From Aphrocallistes beatrix (Eukaryota > Porifera > Hexactinellida > Sceptrulophora > Aphrocallistidae), in the NCBI GenBank assembly GCA_963281255.1, contig OY725491.1, positions 4,452,857 through 4,516,856 of the forward strand: a stretch of DNA of 64,000 nt, given 5' to 3'. The translations under genes were made by a program, and so were the position numbers. The notes beneath the pieces are model-generated. The model saw only the letters and a list, made by a program, of their open reading frames with translations, was not told the DNA's origin and did not search any database. Position 1 is the first letter of the stretch. Each line of letters opens with the position of its first letter. Of this stretch, positions 1 to 11,695 are shown in pieces.

Positions 1-1
1 G

Positions 2-154
2 GCGGCAAAGGCATGGAGGACCGAATTTGTCCCCCTCTGGATCGATTGGCCTCCTAACAACCTTGATCTTGCTCCAATTGAGAATCTCTGGGAAGTCTCT
101 AAGAGCATAGGCGGAAAGTTTTGTCAGAAATCGATAATATCTGGGGAAGCGACC
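2..154 (+). pseudogene. Tc1/mariner-superfamily transposase, C-terminal remnant
   Basis: The window opens inside a reading frame ending in a stop near 154. It contains the phrase WPPNNLDLAPIENLWEVSK, the C-terminal block around the last catalytic acid of Tc1-like transposases (usual form WPxxSPDLNPIENLW). Only this block is present and the rest lies outside the window. The altered NNLDLA segment and the missing neighbours suggest a dead copy. Confidence 0.6.
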
Positions 155-333
155 CACTCATAAACTAGTATAAATTTTTTGGCTCATATTGTATTTAAAT
201 CAATTAGTTTTTTAATTAAGCAGTACTATGTTGATAGTCAGGTAATTAATATGTAATGATAAGTACCATCTAATTAGCGCAATAATAGAGTGGGACGAAA
301 TAATGAAGAAGCTGTGTATACTCAGACAAGCGA

Positions 334-1269
334 TTAATTAAGTGCTGGCCCGAAAATGTTCTTTCTTTGTACTGTTTTATCGACAAATTCATCTGTGAGA
401 GAATCAAGTTCCATTGTACGAACGATATCCCTGTGTGCAGTCAAGATTCCGCAATGGTTCAGCCTCTGTTGAGTCTGACTGCTTCGTAAATATGTGTGGA
501 TCCTACGTAACATGCTAAACGAACGTTCAGCTTCGCATGTACTCACAGGCAGGCAAATAGATAACACATAATGAGTGCATATTGGGGATCATCCATTTCA
601 ACGCGTCTTCATCGACAAGTTTCCTTCTCAATATATCAACCGTCGTTGAGGCATTCTCCTGACGGCACCTTTCAAACCACATATTCCCCTCGAAGCGCAG
701 ATTATCAAGATGGACCTTTCCATCATAAAAGAGTACCAGCCTTGTCAGGTCTACATCTGTCATCTTTTTCTCTTCAAGAGTGCAGCGAATCAGTTCCACT
801 ATGTCGTGATCTTGCTTTGAGTAACGCTCAGTTAGGGTCCTTGAACCTGTTTCCATCACCGATATATAAGCAGAGTGGACCATGGGTCACTAAGTGACCC
901 ATGACCCATCTGACCCATTGCATGCGTGACCCATGACCCAGTGACCCAGTGACCCAGTATGTGACCCATGACCCATCGATTTATGTGGCCAATGTGACCC
1001 ATGACCCTGTAATCCAGTGACCCAGTGACCCAGTGACTGGGTCACTGGGTCAAGAGGTCGTGACCCATGACCCAACTGACCCAGCGATTTAAGGGACCCA
1101 AGTGACCCATGACCCATGACCCAGTGACCCATGGTCCACTCTGATATAAAGATCTGTGTAAAATTCTTTAATTTGGTCCTCTGTTGTCCTTAGGTTTCTT
1201 GGCGTAGTAGACCTGAATCAAGGGCTGACCATCTGAATCGGAAGAATCTCGAACTCGTTTAGAAGCCAT
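334..1269 (-). pseudogene. hAT transposase, internally deleted and frameshifted
   Basis: On the minus strand a short N-terminal start (MASKRVRDSSDSDGQPLIQ...) begins at 1269. It runs into the C-terminal half of a hAT transposase of the zinc-finger MYM/TTF type. The dimerisation domain, with the hallmark PVSTCEAERSFSMLRRIHTY, lies at 334-567, and the preceding helices (DQIKEFYTDLYI ... VMETGSRTLTERYSKQDHD) lie at about 560-1190. Two or more frame changes, near 550 and near 1170, and the lack of the catalytic middle show an internally deleted, dead copy. A foldback element of GTGACCCA units interrupts it at 872-1142; the coding similarity resumes on both sides. Confidence 0.75.
872..1142. repeat. 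Foldback element built of GTGACCCA units
   Basis: The ends are inverted copies (AGAGTGGACCATGGGTCAC and GTGACCCATGGTCCACTCT). The interior is a run of TGACCCA/GTGACCCA units about 8-11 bases apart, plus a stretch in the opposite orientation near 1036-1050. It sits inside the hAT remnant between two copies of a GATATA-like sequence, which could be its target duplication. The minus-strand frame through it is a shadow of the repeat, not a gene. Confidence 0.7.
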
Positions 1270-1734
1270 TGTGATAAATCAAAGGGAGTAAGAAGCGAAT
1301 CTAACTGGTTACAACAATAACCCATTTATAAGATTAATCACAAATGATGTACTTATACATTGCAACACCTCATGGGTAGGTATTCTAAGGATGAATCATA
1401 GCCTACTCTAATAATGCCTCACAGTAGACTAATTATGGACTAGGGATGAAGTAGTAGCCGAATGGATTAATACACGATTAGCCTAAAATCGTTAACCATG
1501 CAGAATAGGCATTAAGAATGTATTACCACCATATATAAACATGGTATCAAAGTACATATATCCTTTTGAAAAATTCCTCATTTCTAAATGGTATTAAGGT
1601 GTGATTTATGTGTAGAACCAAGATCGGTATGAATTTATTTTTCAATGGAATGTTGTTACATTCCTGCGTTGCTATGGTAAAGCATTTTGGTCAGTTTGGG
1701 CCATTTCGTGCAAACTGTAGTAACTAGATCTTCA

Positions 1735-1960
1735 AATTTGATCGTGTTTGATAGGCAATGGACTACTTCCTATGAGGTGATAATACAACTTGAACTTCTA
1801 AATTCAGCGAGTTTTGAGTTATGAGTTGATTTTAAGAATGTGACCAAAACACTAAATTGTCGCATAACTCTATAGTCTGTGAATTTAGAAGTTTAAATTG
1901 TATTATTACCTAATAGGAAGAAGCCAATTGCCTATCAAATACGATCAAATTTGGCATTTT
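1735..1960. repeat. Imperfect long-hairpin foldback element
   Basis: About 85 bases starting GATCGTGTTTGATAGGCAAT reappear inverted at 1875-1960 (ATTGCCTATCAAATACGATC) with scattered mismatches and a roughly 60-base loop. It contains no open frame. It is either a small inverted-repeat transposon or a long small-RNA precursor; the sequence does not separate the two. The rest of 1270-2640 holds no gene I can support. Confidence 0.5.
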
Positions 1961-2646
1961 TTTACGCGGGCCCATATTACTGGTCTGTGCAAACCATGCC
2001 ATTACTAAAAGCTTGTATTGTGCCTAGCAGATGGCCGGACCAGGCGGACCGGGTGCTACGCCTATGATATATAATACAAGGTAATAACATTTTATAGTGT
2101 GAAAGTTACTAATCTCAATCTTTAGAGTCATTTAAAAGTCATGCTTACGAGATTTCAGAAGAGAAAAATCACGAATAAGTGACGACAAATCATTTTATGA
2201 GTTGGAGTTTAGAGAACGATCGTTCACCAGAACAGTTGGAGATCATGAGGCACAAGTAAATGAAAGCGCGGGGCCCGTGGCATATGCCACTTCTGCCACG
2301 TGCTTAATCCGGCACTGGTTCGAACCCGAATTCATCCAACCTTTTTGCCTCTCAATGGACAAGAGAATTGACCTCTGTCTGAAAAACAAAGATAGAAAAA
2401 TTAAGTATTGATTATTTTCAACAAATTTTAGATAAAATTATTCCTTTTGCTTCACTTTACTTATATATTAGCATATTAATAATCAAGGTAGCCCCTGTGA
2501 AATATAGTAGCAATTTGAAATCACTGCCAATAATTATGGGACATACTGTATATTGTTTTCAATATTTTTTCTGATTTTCCTATCTACTAAGTACGTATAA
2601 ACTGGGATATTATTTCTCAAGCTAGACAATATTTTTGCTCACTGTT

Positions 2647-4790
2647 ATGCCCAACCGCTGTTCTGCTCCCAGGTGTAAGAGTAATTATGACAACGAAGCG
2701 CAAGTCCCAGTGTTCAGGGTACCACTTATACCTGATGAAGTTAGACACGGATGGCTTCGATCTCCCCACAGAGATAGCCTTGATGAACTCAAAACTGTTT
2801 ACGTTTGTTCCAAGCATTTCAAAGATGGAAACATTGAATACACACACAAAATACCCAATGGTGATGGTACCTATCGGGAAACCCCGCGAAAGTGCTTAAA
2901 GCTAAAAGAAGGTGCAATATCATCTATTCTACCAGGATGCCCGTCTTACTATCCATCACTCTCAGGCACTAAATGCCCTCGTATATCCCTCGAGTCTAAA
3001 GATGATAAATTCCTCTCTAAGCAATGAGTCTCAGCATAATATCAAATACTGAAGAGAATAAGAATTTTCTGATCTACACTTTCCAAAAGCTGCAAGATAA
3101 GTTAGCACTTCTTTCTATTTATGAAACATGTTCATACTGGTGTCTGAATCCAAGTACATTAGTATTTGTGCGCCCTAAGCTAGATACCAGCAATATTTCT
3201 TCTGATGTTTTCTAATCAATATAATTTGATTTGTCTGTAAAAGCATATCGCAAAGGTGAAATTTTCCAATATCTCGAATATATCTTGTGACGTCGTCAAC
3301 TAGAAATGCTATTAGAAAAAATTTCTATTTCACCACTCACGACTTCAGAAACTAAAAACAAATCTTCCAATTCCAACGATTTTCATATTACATCCGCACA
3401 AAATCACATCCAACAAGTTATCGATAACATCCAGGCTAAAGTGCCAGAGGACGAATTGCATAATTGTCCAGAAATTTGTAGACTTTTATTAACTGCCAAC
3501 TTGAAAAGAGTCTGATACCGAAAAACAGGCGGCGTTATAACATATTGACTAAAATTTTGTCACTCAAAACACATTTAATTTCACCTATGTGTTATAGATA
3601 TCTTCAGCGTTGTCCTGCTTATCACTGCCACACTTTAATACATTAGGAAAATTGTATTCATCCTTTGGACTTGGGGGTGAATTTTTCTCTTTCCTTAAAC
3701 AATCAACGAAATCGTTTTCCCCAGTGCAAAAGCATCTGATCATTCAAATGGATAAGATACATTAATATCGGATATTTCTTACAGATGTACAGATGTGGTA
3801 AAATATTTGGTTCTAATCTCGATTCTGATGATCCTACGAAACCTGTTTTCGCTATTACGGTGTCTAGTCTATATAAGAGATGGTCTTGTATCGCCCTTCT
3901 ACTTCCATGTGCTTCTGTAACAGGGTGAAAAGTTATTTGACATTATCAAATCATGTATTCGTGATGTTGAGGAATTCATATCATCGTCAAAATGTTAATT
4001 GGTCCTAAAATAATTCATGAATCCACCATTGCTGCTATGGCCATTCAGAATGAACAACGCAATCCAGCATTTAAGTGCCACACATCCGAATTTGTTCAGG
4101 CTCTTTTATCTCTTTGGAAAATCTTTAATGTCAATGTCCCAGGTAAGCATATTCGATTGAGTGTTCCATTGTCTAGTCGTTTGACATTTATTGATGAGAG
4201 CTTGTTTTTCTTACCCGCATTGTGTATTGGTTGGAAGCTTGGCAATCACTAACTGAGAAAGGTGGAAAACTGAGCAAGCAGACCTTTACAAGCTTCAGCC
4301 ATGCATGCCTTGCATTGCCTGAGATTACAAATTTCCTAACTGAGAACTGTGGTTATTCTTATCTCTTAACATCTTTCTTACAGACAGACCCGTAGGAACA
4401 TCATTTGGTTTATATCGTATGATATCAGGTGCAAATTGTCACATTTCCTATCTTCAGATTTTTTAATCAGAGCGTCTTCTTAAAGTGTCCCAATATCTTA
4501 AACTTGTTTTCCAAGCAAACCGTTTCTAGTACAACATGTTTACAAGAGTTTATTCAATCCTTCTCTTCAATAGAAAGTACAGATTGTGACATTGAAATTG
4601 ATTTCGATCCATTCCTGAGTACAATAGCAGACCTCTCTACCATTAAGTGTGACATCCAGGTATTTCAGTCCTTAACATTTATCGCTGGCTATTCAATACA
4701 TCGATACTTCAAATGTTCTCAGCCTTGTCTAATATGTCGGGATATCTTAACTCTCGAAAAAGATCTCTTTATTGATCATACAAGCCCGCG
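2647..4790 (+). pseudogene. P-element-like THAP transposase pseudogene (THAP9 type)
   Basis: The frame from the ATG at 2647 to the stop at 3025-3027 encodes an intact THAP zinc finger: MPNRCSAPRC gives C-x4-C, VYVCSKHF gives C-x2-H, and KLKEGAISSILPG is the AVPTIF-box equivalent. Downstream, broken frames still resemble the P-element/THAP9 transposase: helices with HNCPEICRLLLTANL near 3450, FVQALLSLWKIFNV near 4090, LTEKGGKLSKQTFTSF... ending LTSFLQTDP near 4390, and the C-terminal IAGYSIHRYFKCSQPC at about 4680-4730. Stops and frame changes separate the blocks. The THAP exon alone could still be expressed, but the transposase is dead. A Helitron-like tail is inserted at its 3' end. Confidence 0.75.
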
Positions 4791-4935
4791 CTTGCGCTGC
4801 TCGGCTGGCGGACACTTTGTGTCCGCCGGAGGCGTATACAATGGCTCACATTGATTACAGTAATTATATGGTAGATAACATCTCTAAATACGTCTGTCTT
4901 ACTGTTATAATCGATATCACTCAAAAATCACGAAA
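4782..4935 (-). mobile_element. Helitron-like GC-hairpin element, truncated copy
   Basis: This carries the GC-rich tail shared by the family (ACAAGC...CGCTTGCGCTG, then the hairpin GGCGGACACTTTGTGTCCGCC), followed by the element's interior up to ATCGATATCACTCAAAAATC. The opposite end is missing. It abuts the last recognisable block of the P-element remnant. Confidence 0.65.
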
Positions 4936-5099
4936 TACGAGGGTCACTATGAAAGGTTCTGGACTAATGTAGAAATAATTGAGATATCACACTACAAACT
5001 TTTCGAAGTATTATTCATAACATTCTAGGCAACGTTTCGTCCCTTTAAACTGTGAATTAAAATATTCTGAACATATTTCGTGAGGTGTGCCCAAAATAC

Positions 5100-5940
5100 G
5101 CTATTTCTGGCCGACCTATTCAGGGTTTGAAAATATTTCCGTCTTAACTTTTCATGGACTACAGGAAACAGAAAAATGTCGTCAGGGAAAATTAGGAAAA
5201 ATAAACCGGATTGGGGAGCAGAGTGACTCCATTTCCGTCAAAAAGTCGATAGTCTTGGCGGCGATATGTGCTGATTGCGTCATCATGATGCCAGAATAGC
5301 ACCCTCAAGCCTGTTCTTGGACGCCCAGTCTCTTAAGAATGAACTACACTGGGTGTGCGAATGTTGAAATACAAATTGGCAGTCACTGTCCTTTGTTCCT
5401 GAAGTTGAATAGAAGCAATGGGACCCTACTTTGAAAATAAACTGGCCACCATTTGCATATCGACGCTGCGAGATCGCTTGAATTATATGGGAGCAGCTTC
5501 ACCAGGTGATACCCATATACTAGATCGCGTTTAGTCTCAGGATCATAGTGCTAAATTCATGATTCATGACCAGTTCAGATGTCATAAAAACGTTTCGAAC
5601 AGCCTTCGTCTTACTCCTTAAGTATATATTCGCGAAAGTCCACCCATTTCTCCTTTTGAGAAAATATTAGTTGATGCAGGACTCAGCGACCTGCGAACTT
5701 ACTCAAGCCTAAATACTCGTGTTAAATCTTATTCAATGCAATCGATGAAATACCAAGTTCCTCCTCTATCTCGGTGTAGATTAATCGTGGATATGCACTC
5801 ACTAATTTCCTCACTGCCTTAACCAACTCTTCATGGACTGCCGGTGAAGGAATTCCAGGCCGCGGTTCGACTAGAAGTGAGTCTGCCACGTCTAAATTAA
5901 GCAAACCAACTAAAAACTGCTCATCTTGAGAGAGAAACAT
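5100..5940 (-). pseudogene. mariner-family transposase pseudogene
   Basis: The clearest part is 5722-5940 on the minus strand: a helix-turn-helix of mariner type with RPGIPSPAVHEELVKAVRKL and TEIEEELGISSIALNKI. Further along the same strand are degraded blocks consistent with the catalytic core and its end (ASIQLQEQRTVTANLY near 5350-5410; FPDDIFLFPVVHEKLRRKYF near 5130-5180, matching SPDLAPxDFFLFPxLK). Frames change between blocks, so the gene is inactive. The HTH is certain; the exact lower boundary is an estimate. Confidence 0.6.
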
Positions 5941-6389
5941 CCCAAAATGTTATAAACAAAAGTTGATGAGATTCTCAGGCAGATAACCCTCTCTTGTGTC
6001 ATAGAAAATTATCACTCCAAAACCTCTTCTTTCAATCTCCATGGCAACATATGGTGCAAGCAGTTGGGACCAGCCTTCCTACTTGAAATTATTAATGGTC
6101 CTAACTGTTTTAACCATCTCCTAACTGGTTGATTTTAGGTCATGAGATGGTACTATAATTTATCGTAATTGGCTAGCAGATTTTTATTAACATTGGAAAT
6201 GATGATGAACTTATGATGATATTGGTAGAAGGACCATCCAGTAAAATTCTTTGTTGATTTATCAATAAATTATATAATGGATAGCGAATACTGTGATTTG
6301 TGGAATAAATCCTGCTCTTCTTATGCTACAAGTGACGCTTAGATTTTTCAGAAACTTATATTCGTAGCTGTTAACTGTTTTTTGGAAAA

Positions 6390-6915
6390 TCCTTACTATT
6401 AAAACTCGATTATTGTGTGTGTATATATATATATCTCTGTAACGAATTGATTGAAGAAACTGCCGGTCATAGAAAGCTAATTTTTGGCATGTGGGAGTAT
6501 TTTGGCTATGGCTCCAGTAAGTTCTGAGCTCAGAGCAAAATGTCGACTCATCATGGAATTATGACGTCATTGTCACATTTTAAAAAGTTAAGCAACACAG
6601 TTATTCGAGCATAACTCAGCCATTATAGGAGATAGAAGGCTGAAATTTTAATAGAATCTGTATACTAACATACCTCACATATGATGCGACTTTCATCAAA
6701 AAATGATGACTCATCACTCTGTTATGACGTCATCATTACGCATCAAAAATTTTAAAATTGACAAATTTGGTGATTTTTCGAGTGAAATCGATTAGCACAG
6801 TAGAACAGACATATTTAGAGATGTTATCTCCCTAATAATTAACCAATGTGACTCCAGGCGACCGAAGGGAGTGTCCGCCAGCCGCGCAGCGCAAGCAAGC
6901 GCGAAGCGCGCTTGT
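6390..6915 (+). mobile_element. Helitron-like non-autonomous element, full-length copy 1
   Basis: It starts TCCTTACTATTAAAACTCG, then an AT dinucleotide tract and the conserved interior (CATGTGGGAGT..TGGCTATGGCTCC, TGACGTCATTGTCACATTTT). It ends in a GC-rich block of short hairpins finishing AAGCGCGCTTGT. It has no terminal inverted repeats and no visible target duplication, and it sits between AAA and AAA. That layout (TC start, hairpin near the 3' end, no duplication) fits non-autonomous Helitrons or Helentrons, although the last bases are not the canonical CTRR. Confidence 0.7.
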
Positions 6916-7331
6916 AAAGTTAAAAATTATAATTCACTTGTAGTTGCTAAGGGGTGGAGAAGCAGAAACATAAAAAAATTAACAAATAGTATTACCGCAA
7001 TTATGATGGGTTTTTTTGTTTTACATGCGTATAGTATTTCTTTTGTTTTATGTTCTTTAGATTAGAAGTAGAGCAGATATTCTATCTGAAAAGGGAGGGA
7101 GCATTATTAATGTATTATCCAATCGACTATATATTGAACAAGTATGCATTATAATTTTGTATCTTACTAGCCTTAGAATTGTATGTTTACATGTACTGTA
7201 CTTCTTGTGTAGAAAAATAATATTAATAATTAAAATGTAGTGTCATGATGAGTAAATATTCATTTAAAATGGTTGGAATCACTATTACATTTACTCTTAG
7301 TATTTTAAATCATTGGTAGGGTATTATTCAA

Positions 7332-7685
7332 GGTGAACAGACACTTCGTCGCACGGAGATTTCGTCGCATTAACATTTCGTCCATTAGTTCCCGGAAAAT
7401 GTGTAGCGGAATTTTCATCTCTGTTTCACGGGAATTTCGCCTCATTAGAGACTAAAATAAACCGTTACTAATGTTTAAGGAACAGAAGTTGAGGCTTTTG
7501 GAGTGAATATGTTTGAAAAGAAGGGTGAAAATGAGGGCTTTGGATTGAGAAATGAGTAGGTGCGAATACCCTTCTCGCAAAAACTTCAGGGGGCGAAAAT
7601 TCCAGGGACGAAAGTTCCGCAACCCGTTGTCCAATAGCTAATGTTCAGGGGACGAAATGTCCATGCGACGAAGTGTCCGCCATTC
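7332..7685. mobile_element. Mutator-like MITE with 9-bp target duplication, copy 1
   Basis: The element is flanked by two copies of ATTATTCAA (7323-7331 and 7686-7694). Its ends are inverted (GACACTTCGTCGCA against TGCGACGAAGTGTC), and it carries further internal repeats of TTTCGTC / GGACGAAA. A second copy lies at 38451-38774. Nine-base target duplications are typical of Mutator-like elements. The minus-strand frame inside is not a gene. Confidence 0.75.
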
Positions 7686-7764
7686 ATTATTCAATTTGAT
7701 AATTCCGACTTTTCTCCGGATCCCTAGTCCAAAATCCTCAAGTTACTGTGAGGCTTTATGTATA

Positions 7765-7947
7765 CAGTCAGGGTCACTTATTGTGAACCACCAGGGACCC
7801 AAAAATATGTTCATAATAGAGATACTTCATATTAAGCGAACTTGATTCAATACAAATCCTATCTAAAAATGAAATTGGGACCTTGAGGTTAGTTCATAAT
7901 AAACGAATGTTCATATTAAGCGGGTTCATAATAAACGACCCTGACTG
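7765..7947. mobile_element. pogo-like MITE, family A copy 1
   Basis: The termini CAGTCAGGGTC...CTTATT and ATAAACGACCCTGACTG are inverted and bounded by TA on both sides. Two relatives occur at 41903-42087 and 45081-45243. The size (183 bases), TA target and CAGT start point to the Tc1/mariner/pogo superfamily. Confidence 0.8.
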
Positions 7948-8024
7948 TAGTAGGCGTGGACGCATCGTTAATTCAAATTTGTGTGTATGCAATAGTCCAA
8001 ATTTCAAAAAGGCATTACTAGTAG

Positions 8025-8936
8025 CAGTGGCGTAGCCAGACCCGGCCAACCCGGGCCTGGGCCCGGGCGTCAGCCTTGTGCTCCTGGCTAAGCTTTCGAA
8101 TTTTCGAATGTTGAAATTTAGTAACTTTGTCAAACAACCATAAGTAACCATGTGTTAACTATAGTACTATAATTCTATACAAGCACGCTTCGCTTGCTTG
8201 TGCTCCGCAGAGTCGCCCTACGGGTGCCTGAAGTTACTCAATCTAACATATTTTGGGAATTTTTCCTTTATATAAATATCGTAAACAAAGGTCAACGAAT
8301 AATTTCTCATATGGGTCCGAAAATATAATATTCGAAATCTACACCCCTAAAAACCCCATGTCAACTGTCGGAAGCTAGTTTCTAGCATAATTTTCAAAAT
8401 TCGTCAAATCGTGTGAAAATATGTATATAAAGGTGTGAAAATATACAAATAACATTTTTAACTGCCATACACTATAATATATAATTGAGACATTCATAAA
8501 ACTTATTGCTTTGAAGTATTAATTACAATTACAGCCTACAATATTGTCGTATAATGATTTCTATTGTGAGAGTGAAGCCGTACATAGTATTGTATAGAAA
8601 AGGTGTGAAAAATTGTTTTCCATTTTTTTTGCAGAGGTGTGATAATTTCGCTTAGATCTTAGAACTTAATCGTAGATTCATCATTTGAAACCTACATGCC
8701 GATTTTCGTATCTCTACGACTTGCCAATTCTTCAATCAATTCGAACAAACAAAAAAATCCTAGCATTTTAATATATAAGATTTATACTGTGCTTTGACAT
8801 AATTAATTAATCAAACTAAGTACCAAAATCCGAATTCAGGATTCAAAACTTTAGCTGAACAAGCAAAGACACATAAAATTTTTCTTGGACCATGGAAGCA
8901 GGCCCGGGCATCACAAACGCTCTGGCTAGGCCACTG
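8025..8936. mobile_element. Non-autonomous hAT element with 8-bp target duplication
   Basis: ACTAGTAG flanks the element exactly (8017-8024 and 8937-8944). The ends are CAGTGGCGTAGCCAGA and TCTGGCTAGGCCACTG. Inside lie a GC-hairpin tail of the Helitron-like family (about 8182-8226) and a block (8620-8780) repeated at 11500-11640. No transposase frame survives. Confidence 0.85.
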
Positions 8937-9452
8937 ACTAGTAGTCCAAATTTATTTCGATGTTGTCATTAGTTGAGTGGTATTGTTTCTTTTAGAATGA
9001 ATGGAAGAGTGAAAGTGAGCATTTTAGAGAGTAATATGATAAGAAAGGTGTGAAAGGGAGCCTTTTAAGTTCGAAATATTGCCCAATTGAGTATGGAAGT
9101 TATGGAAGTGCCTGGTTTATACGCGTGCACACCAGGAACGTCCATAAATAGCAACGAGGCGGATGCATTTGTCAGAATGGAATTTCTAGAGTTCTAGTAA
9201 ATGCCACTCAACCACCCTGTCAAGAAACAAAAATGTAAACTGCAACAATAACACCAATATTTGGACTAACGACAACATCGAAAGAAATATAGACTAATGC
9301 CAATTTTGAAATTTGGACTAAGAAAACATGCGAAATTTAGACTATTGCATTCACACAAATTTGGACTAATGTATGCGCCTCATAGTAGGCTATGCCGAAA
9401 TCAATTGCTGAAACCCTTCTTTAAAAAGCTAGCGTCTGATTAGAAACCCACC

Positions 9453-9690
9453 GGATGGTTCCAGCAAGACGAGGCTACGAATCATACTAAGAATCTGAAG
9501 TACTTAAAGTGTTTGACACCCAACTGATATCCTACCCCATATGGCCCGCCCCTAGTCCGGATTTGACTCCGCCAGACTTTTTCCTTTGGGGTATGTTAAA
9601 GAGAATTGTGTACGAGAAGAATCCACCTGATATGAATGCGTGGAAATCAAAAATTACAAGTGAAATGCCTAAATTACCGAAGCCGAGTTG
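9453..9690 (+). pseudogene. mariner-type transposase, C-terminal remnant
   Basis: The reading WFQQDEATNHT (catalytic D block, usual QQDGAPPH) is followed by a stop. Then from 9509 comes YPIWPAPSPDLTPPDFFLWG and LKRIVYEKNP, the last catalytic block of mariner-like (DDE_3-type) transposases. The in-frame stop and missing 5' part make it a remnant. A hAT-like MITE (9785-10211) is inserted just downstream. Confidence 0.7.
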
Positions 9691-9784
9691 AGTGATGTTT
9701 TTAAAATCTGAGAAAAGTGTGAAAGCGAAAATAACAAACATTTTCAACACCTTATGTTTTGAACCCATCCGTGCCGCACTCCAT

Positions 9785-10211
9785 CAGGGCTTTATCAACT
9801 CATTTTGGGGTGGTAAAAAAATTTTTTTCGGGACCAACTCATTCATTTATATTGTACCAACTCATTTCAACACTTTTCAACTCATTTTAAATCAAATAAA
9901 ATTTTGTTCAAATCATTAGTCAATCTACTATTATAACAGAAATCAATTAACTTAATAATAAGAAAGACATACAAAAATTGTGTTACTACGCGAAGTTGAA
10001 TCAAATATGATATAAAAAATAATTGGCAAATCCAATTTATATTTAATTTTGCGAAGTTTAACAAAGTTAAACTTGTCTCAAAATGAGTTGTTTCAAACCA
10101 ACTCATTTCAGTGAGCTATCAACTCATTCATTTAGACCACTACCGACTCATTCAACTACTTCAGAAAAATGAGTTGATTTTGCCAACTCAAAATGAGCTG
10201 ACACACCCCTG
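9785..10211. mobile_element. hAT-like MITE with AACTCATTT subterminal repeats
   Basis: Ends CAGGGCTTTATCAACTCATTTTG and, inverted, CAAAATGAGCTGACACACCCCTG. Flanks CACTCCAT and AGCTCCAT could be a worn 8-base duplication. More than ten AACTCATTT / AAATGAGTT motifs crowd both ends in both orientations, with none in the AT-rich middle. Subterminal repeats of this kind usually serve as transposase binding sites. Confidence 0.65.
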
Positions 10212-10562
10212 AGCTCCATAAGATAACTTTGCACATTTGTAATCTCACAATATATGTTGGAAGCACAGTCCCATCCCGTCTTTAAGGTGTTTATGAATTT
10301 GGGATCAGGATTGGGATGTAGATCTGTTGATAAAAATTTAATGGGAAATCTTAACAAAACCATCTCTATTATAATAGATGTGAGGATAAATACAGAAGCA
10401 TAACTGGAATCTCCAAAGCGAGCAGGAGCCAGATTATGATTTCCAGAAATTGCGAGGAGGCAACTGCCTCCTCTGCTTCAATGGTAATTACGCCCCTGAA
10501 ACAATCCTTTAATGGAGTAGAGAAGACTTACGAACTGAATATAGTAAGTCTAAAACCGAGTA

Positions 10563-11137
10563 CAGGGTGTCTCAAAAGTTCTACAACAAATTTGCGATGT
10601 ATTATACACTGATAAATGGATCGAACATCCGATACCTCTTTTTTATCAAAAATAAAGAGGATTATTTTGCATTCCAATGACCTGCAATTCTCAATTTATT
10701 TGTAATGATGGATCATATATTTCGTTGTCTCGTAAAGAATATTTTTTATCTCAATAAAAAAATATCATTTCCCAGGTACATTTTATTACTATAATTTAAA
10801 AATACTCTTCTTATCGAAGATAACCGCTACATAAATCCAAAATAATAATAAGATTTTAGTATTATGAATGAATTACAGAAATTAGAAGTGCTAAATATAA
10901 TCTTAAATCAGGAAAATTATATTCTTGAAACTTGGCACTATTGAAATCCTTAATTGTCATTGGTATGTAATTATTAAAAAATTTCTAAGAAATGTCTTTT
11001 GTGTAGCGAGTTGAGCTCATTTCTATGCTAGAAGGGTGCTAGATTTAATTTATGCAGACTAATTTGAAATAAACCAAGTGATCTTAGTCAAATTGGCAAA
11101 GTAAAATTGTTTCTTGCAGAACTTTTAGGACACCCTA
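10563..11137. mobile_element. mariner-like MITE, family B copy 1
   Basis: The ends CAGGGTGTCTCAAAAGTTCT and AGAACTTTTAGGACACCCTA are inverted and flanked by TA. Two relatives of nearly the same length and interior occur at 15988-16580 and 19644-20233. This copy differs most from the other two in its interior. It has no coding capacity. Confidence 0.8.
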
Positions 11138-11210
11138 TATGTATTATTTAGTAACCTAAGTATACATTATTCAATTGTTTATGCTCGGGGACTTACCTCA
11201 ACTCGAAGGA

Positions 11211-11695
11211 TATCGACATTTGAATGCATGCCATTTAGATACACTGCATTAGATATAGACAAATTGATACACTTTCAATTCGATGCACTGACATTAGATA
11301 CCCTGATAATTCGATGCATGGCACTTCGATGCACTAATTAGCATTTCGATACATAACAATTCTATACATTAACCCTAGATTATCGAGATTATCGCGGATA
11401 TCTCCAGCCATTTTCAATGGGAAAGAAGCCATAAAGTTGTACCACTGTGGTACATTTCGGTAGTATTAGGTTAAGGATCAGGTGTAAAATTGTTTCCATT
11501 CTTTTGCAGGTGTGAAAAATGTTGCTTAAATTTTCGAACTTAATCGCAGTCTCAGCAATTTACACCTATATACCAATTTTCATATCTCTACGACTTACCA
11601 GTTCTTCAATCAATTCCAACAAAATATCCTAGCGTTTTAATATATGAGATTACATCGAATTGTCTGCATCAAATTGTCGTGTATCGAAATGTCAG
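11211..11695. repeat. Foldback-like repeat with reiterated CGATACA motifs
   Basis: Near both ends there are many short phrases of the type TTCGATGCA / GATACACT, in one orientation at 11211-11370 and in the opposite orientation at 11650-11695. The middle (11480-11640) repeats a block also seen at 8620-8780. I see no gene. Boundaries are approximate. From 11700 to 12285 I see only AT-rich DNA. Confidence 0.4.

Noticed and set aside
2316..2327. GGTTCGAACCC, a tRNA T-loop look-alike
   Set aside because: The bases upstream cannot form a cloverleaf with an A box. The segment resembles a transposon end.
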